From Brachybacterium tyrofermentans (GTDB lineage: Bacteria; Actinomycetota; Actinomycetes; Actinomycetales; Dermabacteraceae), in NCBI RefSeq assembly GCF_014897585.1, contig NZ_JABUXW010000001.1, forward strand, positions 62,001 through 126,000: a DNA stretch of 64,000 nucleotides, written 5' to 3'. The notes beneath the pieces are model-generated. The model ran no database searches and was not told where the DNA came from. It saw only the letters and a list, made by a program, of their open reading frames with translations. This document shows, piece by piece, positions 17,639 to 25,064 of the stretch (positions within the stretch are counted from its first letter, which is position 1; the number at the start of each line of letters is the position of its first letter). The position numbers and the translations under genes are program-made.

Positions 17639-17787
17639 GGCAGAGAACCTACCAACCCGCGCCTGGGCGACACAGCGGACCAGGTCGACTCCTGCACAGA
17701 TCAGATCCACTCCATACACTGTTCACCGGCCCTGCGGGCGTGGACGCACCGTCCACACCACAGTCATGGGCCGAGGAGAGGTGGAGC

Positions 17788-18726
17788 GTGGCCATCGGTT
17801 CGGCAGTGGGCACAGGGCGACGTGCCGCTCCCGAGACAGCTCCAGGAGCCCAGCAGACCGGTCAGTTCGTCGGCCATCTGCACCTCGACGAGACCATCTC
17901 GCCGGTGGTGCGCACCGACTTCGATGTCGCCGCCTATGCGAAGCGCGGCACCGAGCGCATCGTCGTGGACTCCTCACAGCGTGCGGCCGACGGCCCCCTG
18001 CCCGCCGAGCTGCGCACCACGCTCGGCGTGCTGCACCGCCTCGAGGCCTCCGCCCTGGCCGAGTCCCGGGCGATGCTCGCGACCTCCACCGGCCACGAGG
18101 CCCGGATCACCGCGTTCTTCGCGACCTGGCTCGTGGAACGGTTCTGGCAGTCCCGCGCCCTGCGCGACGTGCTCGCCGGCGGCGACCCTGCGAGCGTCAC
18201 CGATGCCGCCGACACCTCCGAGCATCGCTCCGCCCTGCACCCGCTGCACGCCCTGCGCCGCGTCCACGTGGACCGGGTGCAGCCCCTGCTGTCCCCGCTG
18301 TGGGGGATCGTCACCGGCGAGGGCGTCACCGCCGGGCACATGGCCCGCATGGCGATCCAGGAAGCGTCCCTGCAGGCTGCGCTCGTCGCGGTGTCGCGGC
18401 AGCTCGACGGCGAGGCGCAGCGGGTCGTCGATCGCGTCGCCGAGCGGCACGACGCCGCCGTCGGGTTCTTCACCGCGGAGGCGATCACCCGCATCACCCG
18501 CTCCCGCGGCGAGGCGATCAGCGCCCGCGCCGTGCTGGCCCTGTCCTCCCCGCTCCACGGCGGCGGCCTCGCCGATGCCCAGCTGATCACCGCCCTGCGG
18601 GTGATCGGCGCCGACACCCGCGACCGCGCCGCCCTGAGGAGGGCCCGGTTCGAGATCACACGGCTGCTGCCCGGCCCGGATCTCGCCGGCGGCCTCCCCT
18701 TCCCCCGTCCCCTGAAGGGAGCGTGA
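17788..18726 (+). CDS. Ferritin-like-fold pseudo-diiron paralogue of the next gene
   Basis: This 312-residue protein was not recognised by itself, but it aligns with the adjacent diiron protein. Over the first two helices the match is ungapped (Glu86 aligns to Glu45, and FATWLVERFWQSRALRDVLA to MTMWNREEFWHGEALSMVLA). The later helices also match (HMARMAIQEAS to HMVWGAANELS). Of the six metal ligands of the partner, only Glu86 and Glu192 remain. The two ExxH motifs are lost, with Arg118, Gln121, His221 and Ala224 in their places. It probably acts as a non-catalytic partner subunit. The GTG start follows GAGGAGAG by 7 nt. The stop is 1 nt from the next ATG. Confidence 0.75.
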   Translation: MAIGSAVGTGRRAAPETAPGAQQTGQFVGHLHLDETISPVVRTDFDVAAYAKRGTERIVVDSSQRAADGPLPAELRTTLGVLHRLEASALAESRAMLATSTGHEARITAFFATWLVERFWQSRALRDVLAGGDPASVTDAADTSEHRSALHPLHALRRVHVDRVQPLLSPLWGIVTGEGVTAGHMARMAIQEASLQAALVAVSRQLDGEAQRVVDRVAERHDAAVGFFTAEAITRITRSRGEAISARAVLALSSPLHGGGLADAQLITALRVIGADTRDRAALRRARFEITRLLPGPDLAGGLPFPRPLKGA

Positions 18727-18727
18727 C

Positions 18728-19513
18728 ATGGCCTTCGACCTCGACCACTTCGCCGAGACCTCCATCCCCGTCAAGTACGAGGACCTCGACTTCGACACCT
18801 TCGAGTCCCAGCCGCTGGATGACCAGACCCTGCGCTCTCTGCGCTATATGTGCGACGTCGAGTTCCACACCTCCTGCTTCCTGCGGGACATGCTGGTCAC
18901 CCCCTCGCACCGCGAGGAGGACACCGGCGGCTTCATGACCATGTGGAACCGTGAGGAGTTCTGGCACGGCGAGGCCCTCTCGATGGTGCTCGCCCGGCAC
19001 GGCATCGTCGTGGACTACGACGAGCTCAAGGCCAAGCGGGTCAAGCTGGGCTGGAGCAACGCCCTGGGCCCGCTCAAGCAGTCCGTGATGAGCAACCTCG
19101 CCGGCACCGACTTCGTCGCGGTGCACATGGTGTGGGGCGCGGCCAACGAGCTCTCCGCCGTGGCCGCCTACCGTCGGCTCTCCGCGCTCACCGACCACCC
19201 GGCGCTGTCCCCGCTGCTGAAGCGGATCGCGCAGCAGGAGACCCGGCACGTCGCCTTCTACACCACCCAGGGCCGCGACCGCCTCGAGGCCTCCCCCACC
19301 GCGCAGAAGATCGTGCGCCTGGTGATGTCCCGCGCCTGGAAGCCCGTGGGCAGCGGCATGATGGAGGAGTCCGAGGTCAAGCACGTGATGGGCCACCTCT
19401 TCGGCGGCCAGCCGCGCGAGCTCGACAAGCTCGACAAGCGCGTCCAGAAGCTGCCCGGGCTGGACGACCTCACGATCTTCCGCAACGCCTTCGCGCGCCT
19501 CGGCATCGCCTGA
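18728..19513 (+). CDS. Ferritin-like diiron protein (acyl-ACP-desaturase/oxygenase type)
   Basis: This 261-residue four-helix protein has a complete diiron ligand set in the family pattern E-ExxH-E-ExxH: Glu45 (DVEFH), Glu77 and His80 (EEFWH), Glu141 (ANELS), Glu171 and His174 (QQETRHVAFY). Such proteins activate O2 for desaturation, hydroxylation or N-oxygenation. The substrate here is unknown. It is translationally linked to the pseudo-diiron paralogue just upstream, so a heteromeric enzyme is plausible. Confidence 0.82.
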   Translation: MAFDLDHFAETSIPVKYEDLDFDTFESQPLDDQTLRSLRYMCDVEFHTSCFLRDMLVTPSHREEDTGGFMTMWNREEFWHGEALSMVLARHGIVVDYDELKAKRVKLGWSNALGPLKQSVMSNLAGTDFVAVHMVWGAANELSAVAAYRRLSALTDHPALSPLLKRIAQQETRHVAFYTTQGRDRLEASPTAQKIVRLVMSRAWKPVGSGMMEESEVKHVMGHLFGGQPRELDKLDKRVQKLPGLDDLTIFRNAFARLGIA

Positions 19514-19543
19514 CCTGCACAGACTCTGCTCGAGGGGCTCGCT

Positions 19544-19580
19544 GAGAGTCCTCTCATCGTCGCCTCATCGACGGCTCATC
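19544..19580 (+). promoter_or_regulatory. Three TCATC direct repeats at 11-bp spacing upstream of the P-loop gene
   Basis: GAGAGTCCTCTCATCG (19544-19559) is followed by TCATC at 19554, 19565 and 19576, each 11 bp apart, the spacing used by OmpR-family regulators. A near copy, GAGAGGACTCTCATCG, lies at 24282-24297 beside the two-component genes. The site lies in the 120-bp gap before the gene at 19634. The regulator assignment is inferred. Confidence 0.5.
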
Positions 19581-19633
19581 GCTCGCCCGTTCACTGGTCC
19601 TCGTCAGCCAGAGAACTTCCGAGGAGCCCCACG

Positions 19634-20818
19634 ATGACGATCCTGAACCACGAGAGCGCCCCCGAGACCACGTCGGCCCCCGCACCGCGCACCAGCACCA
19701 GCACCAGCACCAGCACCAGCACCAGCGAGAGCGTCCGCACCCGGATCGAGCGGGCCAAGCACGCCTTCTCCACCCGCAACGTCGGCGCCTTCCTGCGCCG
19801 CGCCCAGGGCATCGACCTCCTCACCGAGGGCCACACCCCGCAGGCCGGCGAGGTCGTGCTGGCCCGGGTCACGTCGATCGGTCATCACAAGCGCCTGGAG
19901 AGCCCCGTCTCCCGCCGCCAGATCCTGTTCCCCGGCGACGAGATCGTGGTCGCCTACGGCAGCCGGTATGCCGCCGACCAGTTCCTCGCGCTGGTCCCCG
20001 AGGATCTCGGCCCGCTGCACCTCGCCGCGGCCGGCGGCCTCGCCTCCCGCGTCATCGAGCAGCACGCCGGCGTCGGCACCGCCACGCAGATCGAACCGAT
20101 CGGCGTGCTGCGCGACGAGCACGGCCCCGTCACCCTCGCCCGCGCCGCGGCGCACCATCCGGTGCCCCGCATCACCGAGCGCCGCCATCGCCCCGCGCAC
20201 GAGGTGCCCGTCATCGCCGTGCTGGGCACCTCGATGAACTCCGGCAAGTCGACCGTGCTGGCCCAGCTGGCCCACGGACTGGCCGCCGCAGGACTGCGCG
20301 TCGCCGCGGGCAAGACCACCGGGACCGGCGCCGGGAACGACTACAACCTCTTCCTCGACGCCGGGGCGCATCGCGTCCTGGACTTCACCGACTTCGGGTA
20401 CGCCTCGACCTTCCAGGTGGGCGTCGACGAGGTGCGCGATCTGTTCCTGTCCATGGCCGACGAGCTCGCGGGCGGGGCGGAGAAGCCCGACGTGGTGCTG
20501 CTGGAGATCGCCGACGGCGTCTACCAGGGCGAGACCACCCGCCTGCTGGCCGACGACGAGTTCCGCCGGGTGGTGGACCAGGTCGCCTTCGCGGCCGGGG
20601 ACGCCCTCGGGGCAGCCGGCGGCGTGGCGGCGCTCGGCGCCCTCGGCCACACCCCGGCCTTCGTCTCCGGCGTCGTGACCAGCTCGCCGCTGGCGACCGC
20701 CGAGGCCCGTCGCGCGGTCGACATGGCCGTCGTGCCGACCTTCGACCTCGGCACCGCCGACGTCGCCCGGGAGCTGGTCGCCGACCTGATCGGAGGGCGC
20801 GAGACCGATGCCGCGTGA
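19634..20818 (+). CDS. P-loop NTPase-like protein of unknown function (DUF1611-like)
   Basis: In this 394-residue protein a Thr-Ser repeat (encoded by ACCAGC x6, 19691-19726) is followed by a small beta-rich N-terminal domain and then a P-loop domain with VIAVLGTSMNSGKSTVLAQLAHGL (about residues 195-218). KTTGTGAGNDYNLFLDAGAHRV and VVLLEIADGVYQGET are further motifs. The GTSMxSGK loop resembles DUF1611/MobB-type NTPases. The substrate is unknown. Its end overlaps the start of the degenerate ABC gene by 11 bp, so the two are probably made together. Confidence 0.75.
   Translation: MTILNHESAPETTSAPAPRTSTSTSTSTSTSESVRTRIERAKHAFSTRNVGAFLRRAQGIDLLTEGHTPQAGEVVLARVTSIGHHKRLESPVSRRQILFPGDEIVVAYGSRYAADQFLALVPEDLGPLHLAAAGGLASRVIEQHAGVGTATQIEPIGVLRDEHGPVTLARAAAHHPVPRITERRHRPAHEVPVIAVLGTSMNSGKSTVLAQLAHGLAAAGLRVAAGKTTGTGAGNDYNLFLDAGAHRVLDFTDFGYASTFQVGVDEVRDLFLSMADELAGGAEKPDVVLLEIADGVYQGETTRLLADDEFRRVVDQVAFAAGDALGAAGGVAALGALGHTPAFVSGVVTSSPLATAEARRAVDMAVVPTFDLGTADVARELVADLIGGRETDAA
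19691..19726. repeat. In-frame hexamer tract ACCAGC x6
   Basis: Six perfect units encode (Thr-Ser)n near the N-terminus of the P-loop protein. A related ACCAGC/ACCAAC run lies near 10065-10103 in the DUF222 gene. Hexamer slippage keeps the frame. Confidence 0.9.
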
Positions 20819-22610
20819 GCGCGAACCGGTCCAGCTCGCCAACGGCCTGCTGAAGAACGCGCCGCCGCTCCCCGCGCTGCTGTGGGGCGCGCGGCGGCGC
20901 TGGATCAGCGTGCTGATCCTGCTCGGCCTCGGGCAGGCCGCCCTCGGCGCGGTCTCCGCGTGGGCCCTGGTGCAGCTGCAGGGCGCGCCGACCGGGTCCT
21001 CGGCGCTGCTGCTGCGAGCGCTGCTGCTGCTGGTGCTGACCGCCTTCGCCGTGGGCGCCCTCAAGATCCATGAACGGGTGGTCGCCGAGAAGCTGGGCCA
21101 GGACTATGTCCATCAGCTGCGCCTGACCCTGCTGGGCGATGCCCTCACCCCCGGGCACACCACTTCCCTCGGGGTCACCGTGGCCCGCACCACCAATGAC
21201 CTCTCCGGGGTGCGGAACTGGGTCTCCCAGGGCATCGCGCCACTCGTGGTCGCAGTGCCGCTGATCGGCGGCTCGCTGATCACGCTCGCCGTGCTGCACC
21301 CATTGCTGGCTCTCGCGATGGCCGCGCCGCTGCTGGGCCTCGGGCTGTGCCTGCTGTTCTGGGCGCGCACCGCACTGGTGAAGACCCGGCAGATGCGCCG
21401 CACCCGCGGCAGGCTCGCCTCCCGCATCGCCGACACCGTCACCGCGGCGGACGGGATCCTCGCCTCCGGCGGCACCAAGCGCGAGCTGCGGAACATCCGC
21501 GACGCCTCCGGGAACCTGGTCGAGATCGCCGTGGACCGCGCCGAGACCGTCGGCGCCATCCGCGCCGGCGGCATCGTCGCCTCGACCCTGACCACGCTGC
21601 TGGTGGCCGCAACCGGCACCTACCTGGGGCTCCCGCCCGGGGTCACCATGGCCGCGATGGCCGTGGGCGGCATCGCCTCCACCCCCGTGCTGGAGATCGG
21701 CCGGATCGTCGAGTACCGCCAGACCTACCGCTCCGCGCGCATGGTGCTCGGCCCTGCCCTCGCCGCGGCCGAGGCGCGGCGCGCGCACTCGCGCACCCGT
21801 CGACGCGCCTCCGCCGCCGTCGAGGCGCCCGCCCTCGGGGCCGAGGGCACCGCGCCCGAAGGCACGATTCCGGGCGGCACCATGCAGGACGACTCCGTGC
21901 TCGTGCACCTCGCCCTGCCCGGTCTGACCGGGCAGGGCGATCCGGTGCGCGGCCGGCCCGGGGAGACAGTGCGCCTGGTCAGCGACGATCCCGCTGTGCC
22001 GCACGAGCTCGTCCGGCGGCTCCTCGAGCTCTCGCCCGGTCCGGATGTCTCCGAGCCCGATTCGGTGTGGGTCGGCGGGGAGAACCTGCGTGCGGTCTCC
22101 ACCAAGCGCGGTCGTGTGCTGGTGGGGGCGGCGAGCGCCGGTGCGGTGTTCGAGCGCAGCACCGTGGCGCGTGCCCTGCACTACCGTCGGCCCGATCTCG
22201 ACGCGAGCGACGACCACGACGTGCTGGAGCTCGTGGGCCTGGACCTGTCCCACCTGCCCGACGGCGCCCGCACCCGGCTGCGACGCGGCGGCGAGCCGCT
22301 GGGCCGTGCGGACCGGGCCCGCCTGGCGCTGGCCCGCGCTGTCTACGGCTCGCCGCCGCTGCTGGTCATCGACTCCCTCGAGGGCGATCTGGACGACGCC
22401 GGCCGCCGCATGCTGGAGCGCGTGCTGACCGCGTACCGCGGCACGGTGGTGATGGTCGGATCCGACGATCTCTCTGCCCGCCTGGGGGCGCGCGAGCACC
22501 GGCTCCCGGTGCCCGCCGACGCCGAGGCCGACGACGGCAGCGCCGGTGTGACGATCGGCAGCGGAGGACGTTCCCGCGGGAACGCCTACGAGGACGCCGA
22601 CGACGAGTGA
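20808..22610 (+). CDS. ABC-exporter-like membrane protein with a degenerate nucleotide-binding domain
   Basis: This 600-residue protein has an ABC type-I exporter layout: about six membrane helices (residues about 30-310) then a C-terminal NBD. The NBD has lost its motifs. Where Walker A should follow PGETVRLV there is SDDPAVPHE. The signature is PLGRADRARLALARA instead of LSGGQ-type. Walker B LLVIDSLEGDLDD has Ser in place of the catalytic Glu. It is therefore unlikely to hydrolyse ATP alone. The P-loop protein whose end it overlaps could supply the energy, which is an inference. The C-terminus carries a palindrome copy at 22569. Confidence 0.78.
   Translation: MPREREPVQLANGLLKNAPPLPALLWGARRRWISVLILLGLGQAALGAVSAWALVQLQGAPTGSSALLLRALLLLVLTAFAVGALKIHERVVAEKLGQDYVHQLRLTLLGDALTPGHTTSLGVTVARTTNDLSGVRNWVSQGIAPLVVAVPLIGGSLITLAVLHPLLALAMAAPLLGLGLCLLFWARTALVKTRQMRRTRGRLASRIADTVTAADGILASGGTKRELRNIRDASGNLVEIAVDRAETVGAIRAGGIVASTLTTLLVAATGTYLGLPPGVTMAAMAVGGIASTPVLEIGRIVEYRQTYRSARMVLGPALAAAEARRAHSRTRRRASAAVEAPALGAEGTAPEGTIPGGTMQDDSVLVHLALPGLTGQGDPVRGRPGETVRLVSDDPAVPHELVRRLLELSPGPDVSEPDSVWVGGENLRAVSTKRGRVLVGAASAGAVFERSTVARALHYRRPDLDASDDHDVLELVGLDLSHLPDGARTRLRRGGEPLGRADRARLALARAVYGSPPLLVIDSLEGDLDDAGRRMLERVLTAYRGTVVMVGSDDLSARLGAREHRLPVPADAEADDGSAGVTIGSGGRSRGNAYEDADDE
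22569..22584. repeat. 16-bp perfect palindrome, copy 3
   Basis: CGTTCCCGCGGGAACG lies within the last 15 codons of the ABC-like gene. Together with its flanks it is identical over 21 bases to copy 2 at 9569. Confidence 0.85.
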
Positions 22611-22620
22611 ACCGGCCGCG

Positions 22621-22665
22621 GGTGAGCCGGGTGCAGGTGAGCCGGGTGCGGGTGAGCCGGCCGCG
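22621..22665. repeat. 15-bp tandem repeat, three units
   Basis: GGTGAGCCGGGTGCR occurs at 22621 and 22636, with a diverged third unit at 22651, in the gap after the ABC-like gene. Confidence 0.8.
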
Positions 22666-22716
22666 GATGAGTCAGCAGGGAGTGCCCCGGCCGCGGATCC
22701 CGCCTAGGGTCGTGCC

Positions 22717-23556
22717 ATGGCCCCGCTCCCCGGCACGCTCCTGCGCCCCGGCGCCGCCCTGCGCTACGCCGATTCCGGGAGCGACGGTCCGCCGGTGGTC
22801 CTCAGCCATGGCGCCGGGATGAACCACCACGCCTTCGACCCGCAGGTCCCGCCCCTGATCCGTGCCGGGTACCGGGTCATCACCTGGGACCTGCGCGGCC
22901 ACGGCGACTCGCTGCTGGCCCGTCCCGTCCGGTTCACGGCGGCCGACGCCCTCGCCGATCTCAAGGCGCTGCTGGACGAGCTGCACATCGTGTCACCCGT
23001 GCTGGTGGGGCATTCGCTGGGCGGCGGGCTCTCCCAGGCGTTCGTGCGCGAGCATCCGGCGCGGGCCGCGGGGCTGGTGGTGCTCGACGCGACGTGGAAC
23101 GCGGGGCCGCTGACCCGGTTCGAGAGCGTCGTGCTGCCGCTGGCCGCGCCGCTCCTCGCCCTGATCCCGGCGTCCCGGCTGCCCCGGCTGATGGCGGAGG
23201 CGTCGGCCGTGACGCCCGCTGCGATCGCCTCGACCGAGGACGTTTTTGCCGCCATGCCGAAGCGGCGCTTCCTCGACGTCTGGAGGGCGACGGTCTCGCT
23301 CGTCGACCCGGATCCCGGCTATCGCACCCCGGTGCCGCTCGGGCTGATCCGCGGGGAGCAGGACGCCACGGGGAACATCGCCACCGCCATGCCCCGGTGG
23401 GCGCGGGCCGAGGGCGTGGAGGAGCATGCGATCCCGAGGGCCGGCCACGTGGTCACGCTCGACGCCCCGGAGATGACCACCGCCGCGCTGCTCGACGTGC
23501 TCGCCGCGATGACGCCGACTCCACCGACGGCACCGGCGGCGCCGACGGCACCGTGA
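22717..23556 (+). CDS. Alpha/beta-hydrolase
   Basis: This 279-residue protein has the alpha/beta-hydrolase fold: oxyanion region LSHGAGMNHHAF, nucleophile elbow GHSLGG (Ser100), acidic residue in RGEQDATG and catalytic His in PRAGHVV. The cytoplasmic ester or similar substrate is unknown. The C-terminus is a Pro/Thr/Ala tail encoded by short repeats. TAGGGT (22705-22710) lies 6 nt before the ATG. Confidence 0.87.
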   Translation: MAPLPGTLLRPGAALRYADSGSDGPPVVLSHGAGMNHHAFDPQVPPLIRAGYRVITWDLRGHGDSLLARPVRFTAADALADLKALLDELHIVSPVLVGHSLGGGLSQAFVREHPARAAGLVVLDATWNAGPLTRFESVVLPLAAPLLALIPASRLPRLMAEASAVTPAAIASTEDVFAAMPKRRFLDVWRATVSLVDPDPGYRTPVPLGLIRGEQDATGNIATAMPRWARAEGVEEHAIPRAGHVVTLDAPEMTTAALLDVLAAMTPTPPTAPAAPTAP

Positions 23557-23642
23557 CTGGCCACTGACCTGGCACGCAGCACAGGTCCTGGCGCGATGCG
23601 GGCCCCGCAGAGAACGTCAGCCGAGACCGTCAGTCGGGAACG

Positions 23643-24233
23643 TCAGTCGTCGTCCTCGTCGTCCTCGTCCTCATCTGCTTCGTCCTCATCCGCTTCGTCC
23701 TCGTCGCACTCCCAGCCGTCGTCGTCCCACTCGCAGGTCTCCGCGGGGGGTGCCGGGGCGGCGGGCTTCGTCGGGGCGGCGGGCTTCGTCGGGGCGGCGG
23801 GCTTCGTCGGAGCCGCGGGAGCTGTCCGGGACGAGGATCCGTCGGCGCCGGAGGTGGAGGACGAGCTGCCCCGCGACTCGTCGGCGCCGGACGATCCCGC
23901 TGAGCGGTCCGGAGCAGCGGTCGGCTGCGGGGACGGCTCGTACTCCATCGCGCCCGGATCCCCATCGGGGTGCGTGCCGCCGGCCGATCCGTCGGCATCG
24001 TCGGACCGCGGGAGCGTGACCGCTCCGGACGCGTCGAGGGATTCCGGGACGTCGCCGGGCAGCACGGCGCCGTCGCCGTCCACGTCGCCGCCCCCGTCGG
24101 ACGCCCCGGCCTGCTCGCCCACGACGATCCCGGGCCGGGCCGACGGGGCCTCCTCGATCGAGGGCACCACCGCGAGGCCGATCGCCGCGAGGGCGACGGC
24201 CAGGATGATGCCTGCGGTCCGGAGCGATCTCAT
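23643..24233 (-). CDS. Secreted or membrane-anchored acidic repeat protein
   Basis: In this 196-residue protein a single N-terminal hydrophobic segment (residues 8-27) acts as signal or anchor. It is followed by a Gly/Asp/Ser-rich region, three PAAPTK-like repeats, one possible disulfide (CEWDDDGWEC) and a tail of Asp/Glu only. The tail may bind cations. No family was recognised. I choose the ATG at 24233 over 24242/24245 because CATGAT lies 7 nt upstream and regulator repeats sit over its -35. It lies directly downstream of the response-regulator gene and is probably its target. Confidence 0.68.
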   Translation of the reverse strand: MRSLRTAGIILAVALAAIGLAVVPSIEEAPSARPGIVVGEQAGASDGGGDVDGDGAVLPGDVPESLDASGAVTLPRSDDADGSAGGTHPDGDPGAMEYEPSPQPTAAPDRSAGSSGADESRGSSSSTSGADGSSSRTAPAAPTKPAAPTKPAAPTKPAAPAPPAETCEWDDDGWECDEDEADEDEADEDEDDEDDD

Positions 24234-24255
24234 GGCGTCCATCATGGGCCATGCG

Positions 24256-24282
24256 GGTGAGACGGCGGTGAAGTCGTCATGA
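24256..24282 (-). promoter_or_regulatory. Three TCAYS direct repeats at 11-bp spacing before the acidic protein gene
   Basis: On the - strand TCATG, TCACC and TCACC occupy 24282-24278, 24271-24267 and 24260-24256, exactly 11 bp apart. The middle copy overlaps the expected -35 of the CATGAT promoter (24241-24246). This matches OmpR/PhoB-type binding geometry. Confidence 0.6.
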
Positions 24283-24347
24283 GAGGACTCTCATCGGGCA
24301 GGCGGTCCGGCTCGGGCAGACGGTCCGGCTCAGCACGGGAGTTCGTC

Positions 24348-25064
24348 TCAGGCAGAGGGATCGACCATCTTGTAGCCCGCGCCGCGCACCGTGACCAGGC
24401 GTCGGGCGCCGATCTTGCCACGCAGGTAGCCGATGTACACGTCGACCACGTTCGACGCCCCGTCGTAGTCGTAGCCCCACACCTTCGACAGCAGCAGGTC
24501 GCGCGTGAGCACCTGGTTCGGGTTCTCGAGGAACACCCGCGCCATCGTGAACTCGCGGGAGGACAGCTCCACGGATCGCTCGGCGCCGGGCGAACCGGCC
24601 CCCTCCCCCGCATCGTCCGTACGGAACGTCGCGATGCGGGTGCGCAGGTCCAGACGCAGGTCGCCGAGCTCGCGCACGTCCGAATCCACCGAGCCCGCCC
24701 CGTTGGTCGCCTCCCGGGCGCGCAGCTTCACCCGGGCCAGCAGCTCCTCGAAGCGGAACGGCTTGGCGATGTAGTCGTTCGCGCCGCCCTCGAGCCCCTG
24801 CACGGTGTCGTCGACGCCCGTGCGCGCGGTGACCATGAGGATCGGGATCTGCACGTCCATCGCGCGCAGCGCCTTGAGCACCTGGAAGCCGTCCATGCGA
24901 GGCAGCCCCACGTCGAGGATCAGCAGGTCGAAGTCACCGCTGGAGGCGAGATCGAGCGCGCTGATGCCGTCCTCGACCACGGTCGAGGCGTAGCCGTTGG
25001 CCTTCAGGCCCCGCTCGACGAACCGCGCGATCCGCGCCTCGTCCTCGGCGATCAGGATCCTCAT
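24348..25064 (-). CDS. OmpR-family response regulator
   Basis: This 238-residue protein has a receiver domain with Asp51 as phospho-acceptor (LLILDVGLPRMDG) and Lys in NDYIAKPF, followed by a winged-helix effector domain (SSREFTMARVFLENPNQVLTRDLLLSKVWG, then VDVYIGYLRGKIG and VRGAGYKM). It overlaps the histidine kinase stop in an ATGA (25061-25064). Direct repeats in front of the kinase gene, the acidic protein gene and possibly 19634 suggest its regulon. Confidence 0.93.
   Translation of the reverse strand: MRILIAEDEARIARFVERGLKANGYASTVVEDGISALDLASSGDFDLLILDVGLPRMDGFQVLKALRAMDVQIPILMVTARTGVDDTVQGLEGGANDYIAKPFRFEELLARVKLRAREATNGAGSVDSDVRELGDLRLDLRTRIATFRTDDAGEGAGSPGAERSVELSSREFTMARVFLENPNQVLTRDLLLSKVWGYDYDGASNVVDVYIGYLRGKIGARRLVTVRGAGYKMVDPSA

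Noticed and set aside
20808..22610. Degenerate ABC gene as a pseudogene
   Set aside because: The frame is intact over 600 codons, with normal codon use and a conserved overlap with the upstream gene. Loss of ATPase motifs looks like functional change and not decay.
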